A stretch of 64,000 nt of DNA, taken from NCBI RefSeq assembly GCF_011764585.1, contig NZ_AP022853.1, positions 541,501-605,500 of the forward strand, read 5' to 3'. A program made the translations under genes and the position numbers. The stretch comes from Sulfurimicrobium lacus (GTDB lineage Bacteria > Pseudomonadota > Gammaproteobacteria > Burkholderiales > Sulfuricellaceae). This document shows, piece after piece, positions 17,953 through 29,947 of the stretch (position 1 is the first letter of the stretch; every line of letters begins with the position of its first letter). The notes below the pieces were generated by a model, which saw only the letters and a list, made by a program, of their open reading frames with translations, was not told the origin of the DNA and did no database searches.

Positions 17953-20046
17953 GTGGCACGTAAAACTCCAATCGAACGTTACCGTAATATCGGCATTAGT
18001 GCCCATATTGACGCCGGCAAAACCACGACTACCGAGCGTATTCTTTTCTATACCGGGGTGTCTCATAAAATTGGCGAAGTGCATGACGGCGCTGCGACCA
18101 TGGACTGGATGGAACAGGAGCAGGAGCGCGGGATCACTATTACTTCCGCGGCTACAACCTGTTTCTGGAAGGGTATGGACAAGTCCTTCCCTGAGCACCG
18201 CATCAACATTATCGACACCCCTGGACACGTTGACTTCACGATCGAAGTCGAGCGCTCCATGCGTGTGCTCGATGGCGCGTGCATGGTTTACTGCGCGGTA
18301 GGTGGTGTGCAGCCTCAGTCTGAAACCGTTTGGCGTCAGGCAAACAAGTACAAGGTTCCGCGCCTCGCTTTCGTGAACAAGATGGACCGCTCGGGCGCCA
18401 ATTTCTTCAAGGTCTACGACCAGATGAAGAGCCGCCTGAAGGCTAACCCTGTGCCGTTGCAGGTGCCAATCGGTGCTGAAGATACCTTTGCCGGCGTGGT
18501 CGACCTGATCAAGATGAAGGCTATTTACTGGGATGAAGCATCCCAGGGTATGAAATTCGAAGAGCGCGAAATCCCTGCCGATCTGGTTGCATCTGCGAAG
18601 GAATGGCGCGAGAAGATGGTTGAGAGCGCGGCCGAGGCATCGGAAGATCTGATGAACAAATACCTTGAAGAAGGTGATTTGTCAGTTGCGGATATTAAAA
18701 AGGGCTTGCGTCAGCGTACCCTGGCAAGCGAAATCGTCCCGATGATGTGCGGTTCTGCATTCAAGAACAAGGGTGTCCAGGCGATGCTGGACGCCGTGAT
18801 CGAGTACATGCCTGCTCCTACCGACGTGAAGCCGGTTGAGGGAGAACTGGAAAATGGGGAAATCGGCACGCGTTCTGCGAGTGACGATGAGCCGTTCGCT
18901 GGCCTGGCTTTTAAGATCATGACCGATCCTTTCGTTGGCCAGCTGATTTTCTTCCGTGTTTACTCGGGTGTCGTCAATTCCGGCGATACGATCTACAACC
19001 CGGTGAAGGGCAAGAAAGAGCGTATTGGTCGTATTCTGCAGATGCACGCCAATCAGCGCGAAGAGCTCAAGGAAGTGCGCGCCGGTGACATCGCCGCAGC
19101 TGTCGGTCTGAAAGAAGCGACTACCGGCGACACGCTGTGCGACCTCAACAAGGTGATTACCCTTGAGCGCATGGTGTTCCCTGAGCCGGTTATTCACGTT
19201 GCTGTGGAGCCGAAAACCAAGGCTGACCAGGAAAAGATGGGTATTGCGCTTAACCGCCTGGCGCAAGAGGATCCTTCCTTCCGTGTTCGTACCGATGAGG
19301 AAACTAACCAGACAATTATTTCCGGTATGGGTGAATTGCACCTGGAAATTCTCGTCGATCGTATGCGTCGCGAGTTCGGTGTCGAGGCTAACGTGGGTGC
19401 TCCTCAGGTTGCGTACCGCGAAGCCATTCGCAAGGCAGTGGAAGTCGAAGGCAAGTTCGTCAAGCAGTCCGGCGGCCGTGGTCAGTACGGTCACGTATGG
19501 CTCAAGATGGAGCCGAATGAGGCTGGTAAGGGCTTCGAATTCGTTGACGCCATCAAGGGTGGTACCGTGCCGCGCGAATACATTCCCGCGGTGGAAAAAG
19601 GCTTGCGTGATACGCTGCCGAACGGTGTTCTGGCTGGCTTCCCGGTTGTTGACGTGAAGGTTACGTTGTTCGACGGTTCATACCACGATGTGGACTCCAA
19701 TGAAAACGCCTTCAAAATGGCGGCTTCAATGGGCTTCAAGGATGGTATGCGCAAAGCCAACCCGGTGCTGCTCGAGCCCATGATGGCGGTTGAGGTCGAA
19801 ACGCCGGAAGAAAAAATGGGCGACGTGATGGGTGACTTGTCTTCACGGCGCGGCATGATTCAGGGCATGGAAGACATGGCTGGTGGTGGCAAGGCTATCA
19901 AGGCCGAGGTTCCATTGGCGGAAATGTTCGGCTATTCCACGACGCTTCGTTCGCTGACCCAGGGTCGTGCGACTTATACGATGGAATTCAAGCACTACTC
20001 CGAAGCGCCGAAGAACGTCGCTGAAGCAGTAATGAACAAGAAATAA
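17953..20046 (+). CDS. fusA: Elongation factor G
   Basis: 697 aa GTPase that drives translocation and, with RRF, ribosome recycling. The start codon is GTG ([15 protein letters not shown]). G motifs: [13 protein letters not shown] near residue 17, DTPGHVDF near 88, NKMDRSGA near 142. Domains II-V follow, including [14 protein letters not shown] in domain IV. It lies between rpsG and the second tuf, the standard str order. Confidence 0.98.
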   Translation: MARKTPIERYRNIGISAHIDAGKTTTTERILFYTGVSHKIGEVHDGAATMDWMEQEQERGITITSAATTCFWKGMDKSFPEHRINIIDTPGHVDFTIEVERSMRVLDGACMVYCAVGGVQPQSETVWRQANKYKVPRLAFVNKMDRSGANFFKVYDQMKSRLKANPVPLQVPIGAEDTFAGVVDLIKMKAIYWDEASQGMKFEEREIPADLVASAKEWREKMVESAAEASEDLMNKYLEEGDLSVADIKKGLRQRTLASEIVPMMCGSAFKNKGVQAMLDAVIEYMPAPTDVKPVEGELENGEIGTRSASDDEPFAGLAFKIMTDPFVGQLIFFRVYSGVVNSGDTIYNPVKGKKERIGRILQMHANQREELKEVRAGDIAAAVGLKEATTGDTLCDLNKVITLERMVFPEPVIHVAVEPKTKADQEKMGIALNRLAQEDPSFRVRTDEETNQTIISGMGELHLEILVDRMRREFGVEANVGAPQVAYREAIRKAVEVEGKFVKQSGGRGQYGHVWLKMEPNEAGKGFEFVDAIKGGTVPREYIPAVEKGLRDTLPNGVLAGFPVVDVKVTLFDGSYHDVDSNENAFKMAASMGFKDGMRKANPVLLEPMMAVEVETPEEKMGDVMGDLSSRRGMIQGMEDMAGGGKAIKAEVPLAEMFGYSTTLRSLTQGRATYTMEFKHYSEAPKNVAEAVMNKK

Positions 20047-20075
20047 CCGTTTATCGAGATTGAGAGGAAACTGAC

Positions 20076-21266
<1,191 letters not shown>

Positions 21267-21276
21267 TTTAATTAAT

Positions 21277-21299
21277 GCGGCGGGACTTGTTCCCGCCGC
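21277..21299. promoter_or_regulatory. Hairpin between tuf and rpsJ
   Basis: A perfect 9-bp stem GCGGCGGGA/TCCCGCCGC with loop CTTGT, 10 bases after the tuf stop. No T tract follows (TACGCTCTTTGG), so this is either a weak attenuator or an RNA-processing/stability element between the str and S10 parts. Confidence 0.5.
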
Positions 21300-21318
21300 T
21301 ACGCTCTTTGGAAAAATT

Positions 21319-21627
21319 ATGCAAAGTCAAAAAATCCGTATTCGCCTCAAGGCATTCGACTATCGTTTGATCGATCAATCTGCCCTGGAAATCGTGGAAA
21401 CTGCCAAGCGCACCGGTGCCGTCGTACGTGGCCCAGTGCCGTTGCCAACTCGCATCGAACGCTTTGACGTGCTGCGTTCGCCGCACGTTAACAAGACTTC
21501 GCGTGACCAATTCGAAATTCGCACCCATCTTCGTTTGATGGATATCATCGATCCAACCGACAAAACTGTCGATGCTCTGATGAAGCTGGATCTGCCGGCA
21601 GGTGTGGATGTAGAGATCAAGTTGTAA
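21319..21627 (+). CDS. rpsJ: 30S ribosomal protein S10 (NusE)
   Basis: 102 aa. S10 is a 30S head protein that also acts as NusE in antitermination and contacts Nus[20 protein letters not shown] and [32 protein letters not shown] are the normal family segments. First gene of the S10 cluster, 52 bases after tuf; a hairpin lies in between and another with a promoter lies after it. Confidence 0.97.
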   Translation: MQSQKIRIRLKAFDYRLIDQSALEIVETAKRTGAVVRGPVPLPTRIERFDVLRSPHVNKTSRDQFEIRTHLRLMDIIDPTDKTVDALMKLDLPAGVDVEIKL

Positions 21628-21642
21628 GCAATTCAAGCAAAT

Positions 21643-21690
21643 TTGTGGCGGCTGAAAAAACTGTGTATAATTCGCGGTTTTTTCAGCCGC
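21643..21690 (+). promoter_or_regulatory. Promoter inside a 14-bp hairpin, rpsJ-rplC
   Basis: A perfect 14-bp inverted repeat (21648-21661 with 21677-21690) has a 15-base loop that contains TATAAT at 21666-21671. A TTGTGG -35-like hexamer at 21643-21648 is 17 bp upstream of it. The right arm starts GTTTTTTC. As DNA this is a promoter for rplC onward; as RNA made from upstream it is a terminator-like hairpin. Confidence 0.65.
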
Positions 21691-21753
21691 ATAGTTCTTT
21701 TGCTGTATAAAACCGCCGGTCAATCGTAATCGGCATTGTTAAGGAAAATAATG

Positions 21754-22398
21754 ATGAGCCTCGGACTTATAGGTCGCAAGGTTGGCATGACGCGCATCTT
21801 TACTGACGACGGAACAAGCGTCCCGGTAAGCGTGGTCGATGTCTCTGGCAACCGTGTAACCCAGATCAAAACCCTCGAAATCGATGGGTATTCAGCTGTT
21901 CAATTGACGTGTGGCGAACGCCGCGTCGGTCGTGTTACCAAGGCTGCTGCCGGACACTTCGCCAAGGCGGGTGTGGAAGCGGGTCGTGCGCTTAAAGAAT
22001 TTGATGCAAGTGCCGATGATCTGGCTAAATTCGCAGTTGGTAGCGGCGTCAGTGCTGACCTGTTCCAGGTTGGGCAACTGGTTGATGTAACCGGTACCAC
22101 GCAGGGCAAGGGTTTTGCTGGTGCGATCAAGCGCCACCACTTCAGTTCTAACCGTGCCACGCACGGTAACTCCCGTTCCCATAACAGCGCTGGTTCTATC
22201 GGTATGGCGCAGGACCCCGGTCGCGTCTTCCCCGGTAAACGCATGGCCGGGCATCTCGGTGCTGTTCGTCGTACTACACAAAATCTCGAAATCGTGCGCG
22301 TTGATGCCGAGCGTCAACTGCTGCTGATCAAGGGCGCAATCCCCGGCTCTAAAGGTGGCGATGTACTTATTCGTCCCGGCGTGAAGGCAGGTGCATAA
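21754..22398 (+). CDS. rplC: 50S ribosomal protein L3
   Basis: 214 aa, early 23S rRNA-binding protein near the peptidyl-transferase centre. The start [16 protein letters not shown] at 21754 is chosen: AAGGA at 21741-21745 gives 8-base spacing; the ATG just before it at 21751 and one at 21736 are less likely. The [30 protein letters not shown] region is typical and contains the Gln that PrmB methylates. The stop overlaps rplD (TAATG). Confidence 0.96.
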   Translation: MSLGLIGRKVGMTRIFTDDGTSVPVSVVDVSGNRVTQIKTLEIDGYSAVQLTCGERRVGRVTKAAAGHFAKAGVEAGRALKEFDASADDLAKFAVGSGVSADLFQVGQLVDVTGTTQGKGFAGAIKRHHFSSNRATHGNSRSHNSAGSIGMAQDPGRVFPGKRMAGHLGAVRRTTQNLEIVRVDAERQLLLIKGAIPGSKGGDVLIRPGVKAGA

Positions 22399-23018
22399 TG
22401 GAACTGAAACTTATAAATAACGAAGGCCAGGCAACGGCAAGTGTGAGTGCTTCCGATGTGGCGTTTGGGCGTGAATTTAATGAAGACCTGGTGCATCAGG
22501 TCGTAATCGCATACATGGCCAATGCTCGTATGGCTACCCGTGCTCAAAAGGGTCGTAGTGAAGTCGCCAAGAGTACGCGCAAGCCGTTTCGTCAGAAAGG
22601 TACGGGTAATGCTCGTGCCGGTATGGCATCCAGCCCGTTGTGGCGCGGCGGTGGTAAAACTTTCCCGAATAGCCCGGATGAAAACTTCTCTCACAAAGTG
22701 AACAAGAAGATGCATCGCGCTGGAATGCAGGCCATTCTTTCTGAATTGGCTCGTCTGGGGCGCCTGCAGGTAGTGGAAGAGTTCAAGATCGATTCTCCCA
22801 AAACCAAGCAGATGGTGCAGAAGGTTAAAGCCTTGGGGTTTGACAGCGTCATGGTGGTAACGGATGACGTGGACGAAAATCTCTACCTGTCGTCACGCAA
22901 CCTGCCTCATGTTCTGATTGTTGAAGCGCAGCATGCCGACCCTGTCAACCTGGTGCGTTTTCCCAATGTGCTGATGACTCGCGCGGCAGTCAAGAAATTC
23001 GAGGAGATGCTGGGATGA
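22398..23018 (+). CDS. rplD: 50S ribosomal protein L4
   Basis: 206 aa, lines the peptide exit tunnel and, in E. coli, represses the S10 operon by attenuation and translation. The start overlaps the rplC stop by one base; its own stop overlaps the rplW start (ATGA). The extended loop with [25 protein letters not shown] is intact. Confidence 0.96.
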   Translation: MELKLINNEGQATASVSASDVAFGREFNEDLVHQVVIAYMANARMATRAQKGRSEVAKSTRKPFRQKGTGNARAGMASSPLWRGGGKTFPNSPDENFSHKVNKKMHRAGMQAILSELARLGRLQVVEEFKIDSPKTKQMVQKVKALGFDSVMVVTDDVDENLYLSSRNLPHVLIVEAQHADPVNLVRFPNVLMTRAAVKKFEEMLG

Positions 23019-23326
23019 TTGCGAATACTTCCACACAAGAGCGCTTGATGCAAGTCATTCTGGCGCCACAGGTTTCCGAAAAAGCCACAATGGTGGCGGA
23101 TAAATATCAACAGGTGGTGCTGCGTGTTGTCGGAAGCGCTACCAAGCCCGAAGTTAAGGCCGCCGTTGAGATGTTGTTTAAAGTTGAAGTTGCCGGCGTA
23201 CAAATGGCCAACGTCAAGGGCAAGCAGAAGCGCTCTGGCAAAATGCAGGGCCGCCGCAAGGACTGGAAAAAGGCTTATGTATCTTTGAAGCCGGGCCAGG
23301 AACTTAATTTCATGGCTGGCGAGTAG
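23015..23326 (+). CDS. rplW: 50S ribosomal protein L23
   Basis: 103 aa, sits at the tunnel exit and docks trigger factor and SRP. The start ATG overlaps the rplD stop (ATGA). After a short N-terminal stretch the family core [18 protein letters not shown] begins, and [25 protein letters not shown] is the normal C-terminal part. A second in-frame ATG (MQVILAP) lies at codon 12, but coupling favours the first. Confidence 0.94.
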   Translation: MIANTSTQERLMQVILAPQVSEKATMVADKYQQVVLRVVGSATKPEVKAAVEMLFKVEVAGVQMANVKGKQKRSGKMQGRRKDWKKAYVSLKPGQELNFMAGE

Positions 23327-23336
23327 GAGAGAAGAT

Positions 23337-24170
23337 ATGGCACTGATTAAAGTTAAACCGACATCCCCCGGGCGTCGTTCGGTTGTCAAGGTGGTTAACC
23401 CTGACCTGCACAAGGGCGCGCCTTATGCTCCCCTGCTCGAGAGTCAGTCAAAAAATGCTGGACGTAACCACAATGGTCGCATCACGGTACGTCACCAAGG
23501 CGGCGGTCACAAGCAGCATTACCGCTTGGTGGATTTTCGTCGTAACAAGGATGGCATTCCTGCGAAGATTGAACGGCTTGAGTATGATCCAAACCGCAGC
23601 GCGCACCTGGCGTTGTTGTGCTACGCCGATGGCGAACGTCGCTATGTGATCGCCTTCAAGGGTGCAACCGTCGGTCAACAGCTGGTGAGTGGTTCGGATT
23701 CCCCGATTAAGGCGGGCAATACGCTGCCGCTGCGCAATATTCCTGTTGGAACGACGATCCACTGCGTGGAAATGATGCCCGGTAAAGGCGCGCAACTCGC
23801 CCGCTCAGCAGGGACATCGATCCAGTTGCTAGCGCGAGAAGGTGCATATGCGCAACTCCGCTTGCGCTCTGGTGAAATTCGCCGCGTTCATGTCGATTGC
23901 AAGGCGACGATCGGTGAAGTAGGCAATTCCGAGCACAGTCTGCGTTCGATCGGTAAAGCCGGTGCAATGCGTTGGCGCGGCGTGCGTCCTACCGTTCGCG
24001 GTGTGGTGATGAACCCGGTTGATCACCCGCACGGTGGTGGCGAGGGTAAGACCGCAGCTGGGCGCCATCCTGTGAGCCCATGGGGTCAACAGACCAAGGG
24101 TTACCGTACCCGCCGGAACAAACGCACCCAGAATATGGTTGTGCGCCGTCGTCCTTCGAATAAGAGGTAA
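23337..24170 (+). CDS. rplB: 50S ribosomal protein L2
   Basis: 277 aa, needed for subunit association and peptidyl transfer. Conserved [22 protein letters not shown] near residue 40 and the C-terminal [14 protein letters not shown] motif with its conserved His are present. It is preceded by AGGAGAG and followed 5 bases later by rpsS. Confidence 0.98.
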   Translation: MALIKVKPTSPGRRSVVKVVNPDLHKGAPYAPLLESQSKNAGRNHNGRITVRHQGGGHKQHYRLVDFRRNKDGIPAKIERLEYDPNRSAHLALLCYADGERRYVIAFKGATVGQQLVSGSDSPIKAGNTLPLRNIPVGTTIHCVEMMPGKGAQLARSAGTSIQLLAREGAYAQLRLRSGEIRRVHVDCKATIGEVGNSEHSLRSIGKAGAMRWRGVRPTVRGVVMNPVDHPHGGGEGKTAAGRHPVSPWGQQTKGYRTRRNKRTQNMVVRRRPSNKR

Positions 24171-24175
24171 TAGCT

Positions 24176-24451
24176 ATGGCTCGTTCTATTAAAAAAGGCC
24201 CGTTTGTTGATGCGCATCTGATCAAGAAGATCGATGCCGCTCGTGCAACACACGACAAGCGCCCGATTAAAACCTGGTCGCGCCGTTCCACGGTTCTGCC
24301 TGACTTCGTTGGTTTGACGATTGCTGTTCATAACGGCAAGCAACATATCCCGGTTTTCGTAAATGAGAACATGGTGGGTCACAAGCTGGGTGAGTTTTCC
24401 TTGACGCGCACCTTCAAAGGGCATGCTGCGGACAAGAAGGCGAAGAAATAG
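24176..24451 (+). CDS. rpsS: 30S ribosomal protein S19
   Basis: 91 aa, 30S head protein that contacts S13 and the A-site finger. [19 protein letters not shown] and the core [30 protein letters not shown] are diagnostic. It lies between rplB and rplV in standard S10-operon order. Confidence 0.97.
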   Translation: MARSIKKGPFVDAHLIKKIDAARATHDKRPIKTWSRRSTVLPDFVGLTIAVHNGKQHIPVFVNENMVGHKLGEFSLTRTFKGHAADKKAKK

Positions 24452-24460
24452 GAGAACATG

Positions 24461-24790
24461 ATGAGAGTTAGTGCAGTATTACGCGGTACACGCCTCTCGG
24501 CACAAAAAGGCCGTCTGGTTGCTGACCAGATTCGCGGTCTGCCGGTTGAACGTGCTCTGAACATCCTGGCCTTCAGCCCGAAAAAAGGTGCGGTTATTAT
24601 CAAGAAGGTGCTCGAATCGGCAATCGCCAATGCCGAGCACAATGAAGGTGCCGACATCGACGAGTTGAAAGTTTCAACCATCTGTGTGGACGAAGGTTCT
24701 ACGCTCAAGCGCTTCCGCGCTAGAGCAAAAGGCCGTGGTGCGCGCATCCTGAAACCGACTTGCCATATAACCGTTACGGTTGGCGATTAA
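24461..24790 (+). CDS. rplV: 50S ribosomal protein L22
   Basis: 109 aa, with a long beta-hairpin that lines the exit tunnel. Two adjacent ATGs (24458 and 24461) exist; GGAG at 24451-24454 gives better spacing to the second, [26 protein letters not shown]. The hairpin segment [23 protein letters not shown] is normal. Confidence 0.95.
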   Translation: MRVSAVLRGTRLSAQKGRLVADQIRGLPVERALNILAFSPKKGAVIIKKVLESAIANAEHNEGADIDELKVSTICVDEGSTLKRFRARAKGRGARILKPTCHITVTVGD

Positions 24791-24814
24791 CCGCTAGGGC
24801 AGAAGAGGAATATT

Positions 24815-25528
24815 ATGGGACAAAAGATACATCCAACCGGCTTTCGCCTGAGCGTACTGAAAAACTGGTCGTCCAAGTGGTTCGCCAATAGCAAGAACTT
24901 CGCAGGCATGCTGCATGAAGACATCAAGGTGCGCGCATTTCTGAAGAAGAAGCTTGCTCACGCAGCGGTAGGTCGCATCATGATCGAGCGTCCGGCCCGC
25001 GATGCCAAGATTACGATCTACAGTGCGCGTCCAGGTGTGGTCATCGGCAAGAAGGGCGAAGATATCGAAGCCCTGAAAACCGAGCTGAAGAAAATGATGG
25101 GCGTACCTGTCCACCTGAATATTGAAGAAATCCGTAAGCCCGAAGTCGATGCGACGCTTATTGCAGAGAATATTGCTTCTCAGTTGGAAAAACGCGTGAT
25201 GTTTCGTCGTGCGATGAAGCGTTCGATGCAAAATGCCATGCGTCTCGGTGCTCAGGGTATCAAGATCATGAGTGCCGGGCGTCTCAACGGTATCGAGATC
25301 GCGCGTACTGAATGGTATCGCGAAGGCCGCGTGCCATTGCACACGCTGCGCGCCGACATCGATTACGGCGTCGCAGAAGCGAAAACCACTTATGGGGTTA
25401 TCGGTATTAAAGTTTGGGTGTTCAAGGGTGAGGCACTTGGCAAGGGCGAGCTGCCAGTGGCAGCACCTGCTGCTGAGCCGGTAAAGAGAGCGAGAAAGCC
25501 AGGAGCGAAACATGCTGCAGCCAGCTAG
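24815..25528 (+). CDS. rpsC: 30S ribosomal protein S3
   Basis: 237 aa, mRNA-entry protein with a KH domain ([17 protein letters not shown] near residues 70-86) and helicase-associated basic residues. [24 protein letters not shown] is the standard start. The C-terminus is a lysine/alanine-rich tail and overlaps the rplP start by 17 bases. Confidence 0.97.
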   Translation: MGQKIHPTGFRLSVLKNWSSKWFANSKNFAGMLHEDIKVRAFLKKKLAHAAVGRIMIERPARDAKITIYSARPGVVIGKKGEDIEALKTELKKMMGVPVHLNIEEIRKPEVDATLIAENIASQLEKRVMFRRAMKRSMQNAMRLGAQGIKIMSAGRLNGIEIARTEWYREGRVPLHTLRADIDYGVAEAKTTYGVIGIKVWVFKGEALGKGELPVAAPAAEPVKRARKPGAKHAAAS

Positions 25529-25928
25529 ACAAAAATTCCGCAAACAGCAAAAGGGCCGCAATACCGGCATCGCGACGCGCGGCAACAAGGTAAATTTCGG
25601 TGAATTCGGACTTAAGGCGATTGGCCGTGGTCGTTTGACTGCGCGCCAGATTGAAGCAGCGCGTCGTGCCATGACGCGTCATATCAAGCGCGGTGGCCGT
25701 ATCTGGATTCGTATTTTTCCGGACAAGCCGATTTCTTCCAAGCCTGCCGAAGTCCGGATGGGTAATGGTAAAGGTAATCCGGAGTACTTCGTGGCTGAAA
25801 TTCAGCCTGGCAAAGTGCTTTATGAAATGGATGGGGTAAGTGAAGAATTAGCACGCGAGGCTTTCCGCCTGGCGGCCGCCAAACTTCCGATTGCCACCAC
25901 TTTTGTCCTTCGACATGTAGGTAGCTAA
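25512..25928 (+). CDS. rplP: 50S ribosomal protein L16
   Basis: 138 aa, sits near the A-site tRNA elbow. [25 protein letters not shown] is the normal start; [17 protein letters not shown] and [25 protein letters not shown] are family segments. The ATG lies 17 bases before the rpsC stop, so translation is coupled. Confidence 0.97.
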   Translation: MLQPARQKFRKQQKGRNTGIATRGNKVNFGEFGLKAIGRGRLTARQIEAARRAMTRHIKRGGRIWIRIFPDKPISSKPAEVRMGNGKGNPEYFVAEIQPGKVLYEMDGVSEELAREAFRLAAAKLPIATTFVLRHVGS

Positions 25929-25929
25929 T

Positions 25930-26124
25930 ATGAATGCCAGCGAATTGAGAGCCAAGTCGGCTGAAGAGCTGAATCAGGAGATGGTTGAATTGCTGCGGGC
26001 GCAATTTGGCCTGCGTATGCAGATTTCCACCCAACAGAGCAACAAGGTGGACCAGTTGGGCAAAGTGCGTAAGGATATTGCCCGAGTGCGTACCATTATG
26101 AGTGAGAAGGCGAGACAAGCATGA
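25930..26124 (+). CDS. rpmC: 50S ribosomal protein L29
   Basis: 64 aa two-helix protein near the tunnel exit. The [26 protein letters not shown] segment is typical. It starts 1 base after the rplP stop and its own stop overlaps the rpsQ start (ATGA). Confidence 0.95.
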   Translation: MNASELRAKSAEELNQEMVELLRAQFGLRMQISTQQSNKVDQLGKVRKDIARVRTIMSEKARQA

Positions 26125-26381
26125 GCGAGGTTAAAGCAACGACGCGCGCGCTCGTAGGGCGCGTGGTAAGCGACAAGATGGACAAGACTGTTACCGTGCT
26201 CGTCGAGCGTAAGGTAAAGCATCCTCTTTACGGCAAGATTATTCGCCGTTCGAAGAAATACCACGCTCACGACGAGAATAACGAGTTTCATGAAGGTGAT
26301 CTGGTAGAAATCCAGGAAAGTCGTCCGATGGCAAAAACCAAGGCATGGTGTGTCAGCAAGCTGGTTGAAAAGGCTGTTTGA
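26121..26381 (+). CDS. rpsQ: 30S ribosomal protein S17
   Basis: 86 aa OB-fold protein that binds 16S rRNA early in assembly. [42 protein letters not shown] is the family core. Last gene before a 165-bp gap that holds a promoter; the S10-type run ends here. Confidence 0.97.
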   Translation: MSEVKATTRALVGRVVSDKMDKTVTVLVERKVKHPLYGKIIRRSKKYHAHDENNEFHEGDLVEIQESRPMAKTKAWCVSKLVEKAV

Positions 26382-26391
26382 TCTCTTGTTC

Positions 26392-26546
26392 TTGCGTTAG
26401 CGCTAAAACCAATATACAATAGCCGTCTTTTGTTGGCGTCACCCCCTGAAGCGGCCGTCGCTGCCCATGGGGTCCAAAACTGACCGTTGGCGATGGCTTC
26501 GGTTCTGCAAGGAACCGGGCATTGACGGCTTAAGTTGGAGAAATAA
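26392..26546 (+). promoter_or_regulatory. Promoter and leader of the spc operon (rplN)
   Basis: TTGCGT (26392-26397), 17-bp spacer, TACAAT (26415-26420). The rest of the 165-bp rpsQ-rplN gap is self-complementary: CGGTTC/GAACCG at 26500-26517, and AGCCGTC (26421-26427) matches GACGGCT (26524-26530). It looks like a structured leader for the rplN transcript. No protein-coding sequence was seen in the gap. Confidence 0.6.
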
Positions 26547-26915
26547 ATGATTCAAATGCAAACTCGGCTGGATGTGGCAGACAATACCGGTGCGCGCTCC
26601 GTTATGTGCATCAAGGTATTGGGCGGATCCAAGCGTCGTTACGCCGGAATCGGCGATATCATCAAAGTCACCATCAAGGATGCTGCCCCCCGCGGTCGCG
26701 TCAAGAAGGGTGATGTCTACAATGCCGTGGTGGTTCGCACCGCCAAGGGCGTACGCCGTCCTGATGGCTCGTTGGTCAAGTTCGATGCCAATGCGGCGGT
26801 TCTCCTCAACAACAAGCTTGAGCCTATTGGGACGCGTATTTTTGGCCCCGTTACGCGCGAGTTGCGTGGCGAGAAGTTCATGAAAATCGTGTCTCTGGCA
26901 CCTGAAGTTCTGTAA
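26547..26915 (+). CDS. rplN: 50S ribosomal protein L14
   Basis: 122 aa, forms an intersubunit bridge with 16S rRNA and is the docking site of Rsf[40 protein letters not shown] is the diagnostic start. GGAG precedes the ATG. First gene of the spc cluster. Confidence 0.97.
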   Translation: MIQMQTRLDVADNTGARSVMCIKVLGGSKRRYAGIGDIIKVTIKDAAPRGRVKKGDVYNAVVVRTAKGVRRPDGSLVKFDANAAVLLNNKLEPIGTRIFGPVTRELRGEKFMKIVSLAPEVL

Positions 26916-26924
26916 GGGGGCGAA

Positions 26925-27239
26925 ATGAATAAAATTCGCAAGGGTGATGACGTCATCGTTACCACCGGAAAAGATAAGGGCAAGCGTGGGGTGATTCTGC
27001 GCATGCTGGAAAATAAGGTTCTGGTTGAGGGTGCCAATAAGGTTAAAAAGCACCAGAAGCCAAACCCTGTAAAAGGTCAGGCTGGTGGTATCGTTGAGAT
27101 GGAGATGCCGCTGGATATTTCCAATGTGGCTCTGTTCAATCCCGCCACCAAGAAGGCTGATCGTGTCGGGGTTAAAGTGCTGGAAGACGGGCGAAAAGTG
27201 CGCTTCTTCAAGTCGAACGGCGAAGTGATTGACGCGTAA
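26925..27239 (+). CDS. rplX: 50S ribosomal protein L24
   Basis: 104 aa KOW-domain protein, assembly initiator of the 50S subunit. [45 protein letters not shown] shows the KOW motif (about residues 4-30). It follows rplN by 9 bases, with AGGGGG before the ATG. Confidence 0.97.
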   Translation: MNKIRKGDDVIVTTGKDKGKRGVILRMLENKVLVEGANKVKKHQKPNPVKGQAGGIVEMEMPLDISNVALFNPATKKADRVGVKVLEDGRKVRFFKSNGEVIDA

Positions 27240-27248
27240 GGATTAGAC

Positions 27249-27788
27249 ATGGCTCGTTTGCATGATTTTTATAGAGATACGGTAGCTAAACAGCTGATTG
27301 AGCAGTTTGGTTACAAGTCCGTGATGGAAGTGCCGCGCATCGAAAAGATCACTCTAAATATGGGTGTGGGTGAGGCTGTTGCGGATAAGAAGGTTATGGA
27401 GCATGCAGTTGGCGACATGCAGAAGATTGCTGGTCAGAAGCCGGTAGTTACCAATGCGAAAAAGTCTATTGCCGGGTTCAAGATCCGTGAGGGTTATCCG
27501 GTTGGCTGTAAGGTAACCTTGCGCAAGGAGCGTATGTACGAATTTTTGGATCGCCTGGTAAGTGTTGCGATTCCGCGTATTCGCGACTTCCGGGGAATTT
27601 CCGCAAAGTCCTTCGACGGTCGTGGTAACTACAACATGGGCGTGCGCGAACAAATCATTTTCCCGGAAATTGAGTACGAGAAAATTGATGCGTTGCGTGG
27701 CATGAACATTACTATTACTACTACTGCCAAAACAGACGAAGAAGCTCGTGCCTTGCTGGCTGCGTTTAGCTTCCCGTTCAAGAACTGA
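27249..27788 (+). CDS. rplE: 50S ribosomal protein L5
   Basis: 179 aa, binds 5S rRNA and contacts P-site t[46 protein letters not shown] is the family N-terminus; the C-terminal [21 protein letters not shown] is normal. It lies between rplX and rpsN. Confidence 0.97.
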   Translation: MARLHDFYRDTVAKQLIEQFGYKSVMEVPRIEKITLNMGVGEAVADKKVMEHAVGDMQKIAGQKPVVTNAKKSIAGFKIREGYPVGCKVTLRKERMYEFLDRLVSVAIPRIRDFRGISAKSFDGRGNYNMGVREQIIFPEIEYEKIDALRGMNITITTTAKTDEEARALLAAFSFPFKN

Positions 27789-27795
27789 GGTAGAT

Positions 27796-28101
27796 ATGGC
27801 GAAAACATCAGTAATCAATCGCGACCTTAAGCGTCGTGAAACGGTAAAGAAATACGCCGCCAAGCGCGCTGAGCTGCTGGCAGCCATCAACAATGTCAAA
27901 TTGAGTGATGAAGAGCGTTTTGCCGCGCGTCAGAAATTTCAGCAATTGCCGCGTGATGCAAGCCCGGTTCGCTTGCGCAATCGTTGCGCGCTAACGGGTC
28001 GCCCACGTGGTACTTACCGTAAATTCGGTCTGGGGCGCAGCAAACTGCGGGATTTGGCTATGCGTGGAGAGATTCCAGGCATGACCAAGGCTAGCTGGTA
28101 A
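27796..28101 (+). CDS. rpsN: 30S ribosomal protein S14 (zinc-independent type)
   Basis: 101 aa. The start [15 protein letters not shown] at 27796 is chosen because AGG lies just before it; the frame is open upstream inside rplE. The CxxC pairs of the zinc-binding form are absent, so this is the long zinc-independent type usual for betaproteobacteria. C-terminal core [23 protein letters not shown]. Confidence 0.96.
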   Translation: MAKTSVINRDLKRRETVKKYAAKRAELLAAINNVKLSDEERFAARQKFQQLPRDASPVRLRNRCALTGRPRGTYRKFGLGRSKLRDLAMRGEIPGMTKASW

Positions 28102-28116
28102 CGGGAGAATACGACA

Positions 28117-28512
28117 ATGAGTATGAGTGATCCGATCGCCGATATGTTGACCCGTATCCGCAACGCGCAACGAGCCGACAAGGTCGTGGTGGCAATGCCT
28201 TCCTCTAAAGTGAAGGTGTCAATTGCAGGCGTACTGAAGGAAGAGGGCTACATCGAGGACTTCGGGGTTCGTGATGAGGCTGGAAAGCCGGTTCTTGAGG
28301 TGCAGCTGAAATACTATGCTGGACGCCCCGTAATTGAAAAAATTGAGCGCGTAAGCCGTCCCGGCCTGCGTATTTATAAAGGCAGTCAGGACTTGCCCAA
28401 GGTTATGAATGGCTTGGGTGTCGCTATTGTTTCCACCTCCCGGGGTGTGATGACGGACCGTAAGGCGCGAGCCAACGGTGTTGGCGGTGAAGTCTTGTGT
28501 GTCGTGGCATGA
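28117..28512 (+). CDS. rpsH: 30S ribosomal protein S8
   Basis: 131 aa, primary 16S rRNA binder of the central domain and, in E. coli, repressor of the spc operon. It starts [18 protein letters not shown]; a second ATG two codons on (28123) is also possible. The C-terminus [33 protein letters not shown] is typical. Confidence 0.96.
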   Translation: MSMSDPIADMLTRIRNAQRADKVVVAMPSSKVKVSIAGVLKEEGYIEDFGVRDEAGKPVLEVQLKYYAGRPVIEKIERVSRPGLRIYKGSQDLPKVMNGLGVAIVSTSRGVMTDRKARANGVGGEVLCVVA

Positions 28513-28523
28513 TGAGGTGATGC

Positions 28524-29057
28524 ATGTCCAGAATTGCTAAATATCCTGTAGTTGTTCCTTCTGGCGTGGAAGTGACCTTGTCGGGTAATCAAATTACCGT
28601 CAAAGGCACGCTGGGAACCTTGAGCCAAGCTTTGACTTCCGATGTGACCGTTGTGCGTGAGGGGGATCATCTGCAGTGTGCTGCTGCGAATGACTCGCAA
28701 CAGGCCGGCGCGATGTCGGGAACTGTACGTGCCCTGATTGCCAATATGGTAAAGGGTGTCTCGCAAGGTTTTGAAAAGAAGCTAACTTTGGTGGGCGTTG
28801 GTTACCGAGCTCAGGCAAAGGGTGATGTTTTGAGTCTGGCTCTTGGCTTTTCTCATCCGGTAGAACACCCCATGCCTGCTGGCATCAAGGTCGAAACTCC
28901 GACGCAGACTGAAATCCTGATTAAGGGTATCAATAAGCAGCAAGTCGGGCAGGTTGCCGCTGAGGTGCGTGCTTATCGCAGTCCTGAGCCTTATAAAGGT
29001 AAGGGTGTTCGCTACTCTGATGAAGTGGTAGTGATCAAGGAAACCAAGAAGAAATAA
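28524..29057 (+). CDS. rplF: 50S ribosomal protein L6
   Basis: 177 aa, two repeated alpha/beta domains, binds near the sarcin-ricin loop. [28 protein letters not shown] and the C-terminal signature [18 protein letters not shown] are diagnostic. It lies 11 bases after rpsH. Confidence 0.97.
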   Translation: MSRIAKYPVVVPSGVEVTLSGNQITVKGTLGTLSQALTSDVTVVREGDHLQCAAANDSQQAGAMSGTVRALIANMVKGVSQGFEKKLTLVGVGYRAQAKGDVLSLALGFSHPVEHPMPAGIKVETPTQTEILIKGINKQQVGQVAAEVRAYRSPEPYKGKGVRYSDEVVVIKETKKK

Positions 29058-29071
29058 TCGAGGCTAGAGTC

Positions 29072-29425
29072 ATGAATAAAAATCAAGCTCGTGTGCGCAG
29101 GGCACGCAAAACCCGTGCCAAACTCGCTGAGTTGAAAGTGGTTAGGCTTGCTGTGCACCGTACCAATTGCCATATGTATGCCCAGATCATCGATGCATCT
29201 GGCGGCAAAGTTCTGGCCAGTGCTTCTACGCTGGAAGTGGAAGTGCGCAAAGACCTTGCAAACGGCGGTAATGCTGCTGCAGCATCGATCGTGGGCAAGC
29301 GTATTGCTGAAAAGGCGAAAAGCCTTGGAATTGAAAAGGTTGCTTTTGACCGTTCTGGCTTCAGGTACCACGGCCGGGTTAAGTCATTGGCCGAAGCAGC
29401 ACGTGAAAATGGCTTGGTGTTCTAA
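29072..29425 (+). CDS. rplR: 50S ribosomal protein L18
   Basis: 117 aa, 5S rRNA-binding protein of the central protuberance. [33 protein letters not shown] and the C-terminal [24 protein letters not shown](V)F are family features. Between rplF and rpsE in spc order. Confidence 0.97.
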   Translation: MNKNQARVRRARKTRAKLAELKVVRLAVHRTNCHMYAQIIDASGGKVLASASTLEVEVRKDLANGGNAAAASIVGKRIAEKAKSLGIEKVAFDRSGFRYHGRVKSLAEAARENGLVF

Positions 29426-29437
29426 GCGGGGACGATG

Positions 29438-29944
29438 ATGGCAAAAATGGATATGGAAGATCGCGGCGACGGTTTGCGCGAAAAAATGATCTCGGTAAAC
29501 CGCGTCACCAAAGTGGTGAAGGGCGGCCGGATTATGGGATTTGCCGCGCTGACCGTCGTCGGTGATGGTGAAGGCGGTATCGGAATGGGTAAGGGTAAGG
29601 CCAAAGAAGTTCCGGTGGCCGTGCAGAAAGCGATGGATGAAGCTCGCCGTAACCTGGTGAAAGTAAATCTCAAAAATGGGACGTTGCATCATGCTGTTAC
29701 CGGAACGCACGGTGCTGCCAAGGTTTATATGCAGCCCGCGTCTGAGGGTACGGGAATTATTGCAGGCGGACCAATGCGTGCAATTTTCGAAGTCATGGGT
29801 GTGCACAACGTGCTGGCCAAGTGTATCGGTTCCACGAACCCTTACAACATGGTTCGTGCGACTATCAACGGTCTTCAGGCTATGAATACGCCATCCGAAG
29901 TCGCGGCAAAACGCGGCAAGTCGGTGGAAGAAATTCTGGGATAA
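29438..29944 (+). CDS. rpsE: 30S ribosomal protein S5
   Basis: 168 aa, decoding-fidelity protein with an N-terminal dsRBD-like domain. Two adjacent ATGs occur (29435 and 29438); GGGG at 29428-29431 gives better spacing to the second. [32 protein letters not shown] and [11 protein letters not shown] are normal; the spectinomycin loop (VTKVVKGG) is wild-type in appearance. Confidence 0.96.
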   Translation: MAKMDMEDRGDGLREKMISVNRVTKVVKGGRIMGFAALTVVGDGEGGIGMGKGKAKEVPVAVQKAMDEARRNLVKVNLKNGTLHHAVTGTHGAAKVYMQPASEGTGIIAGGPMRAIFEVMGVHNVLAKCIGSTNPYNMVRATINGLQAMNTPSEVAAKRGKSVEEILG

Positions 29945-29947
29945 GCG

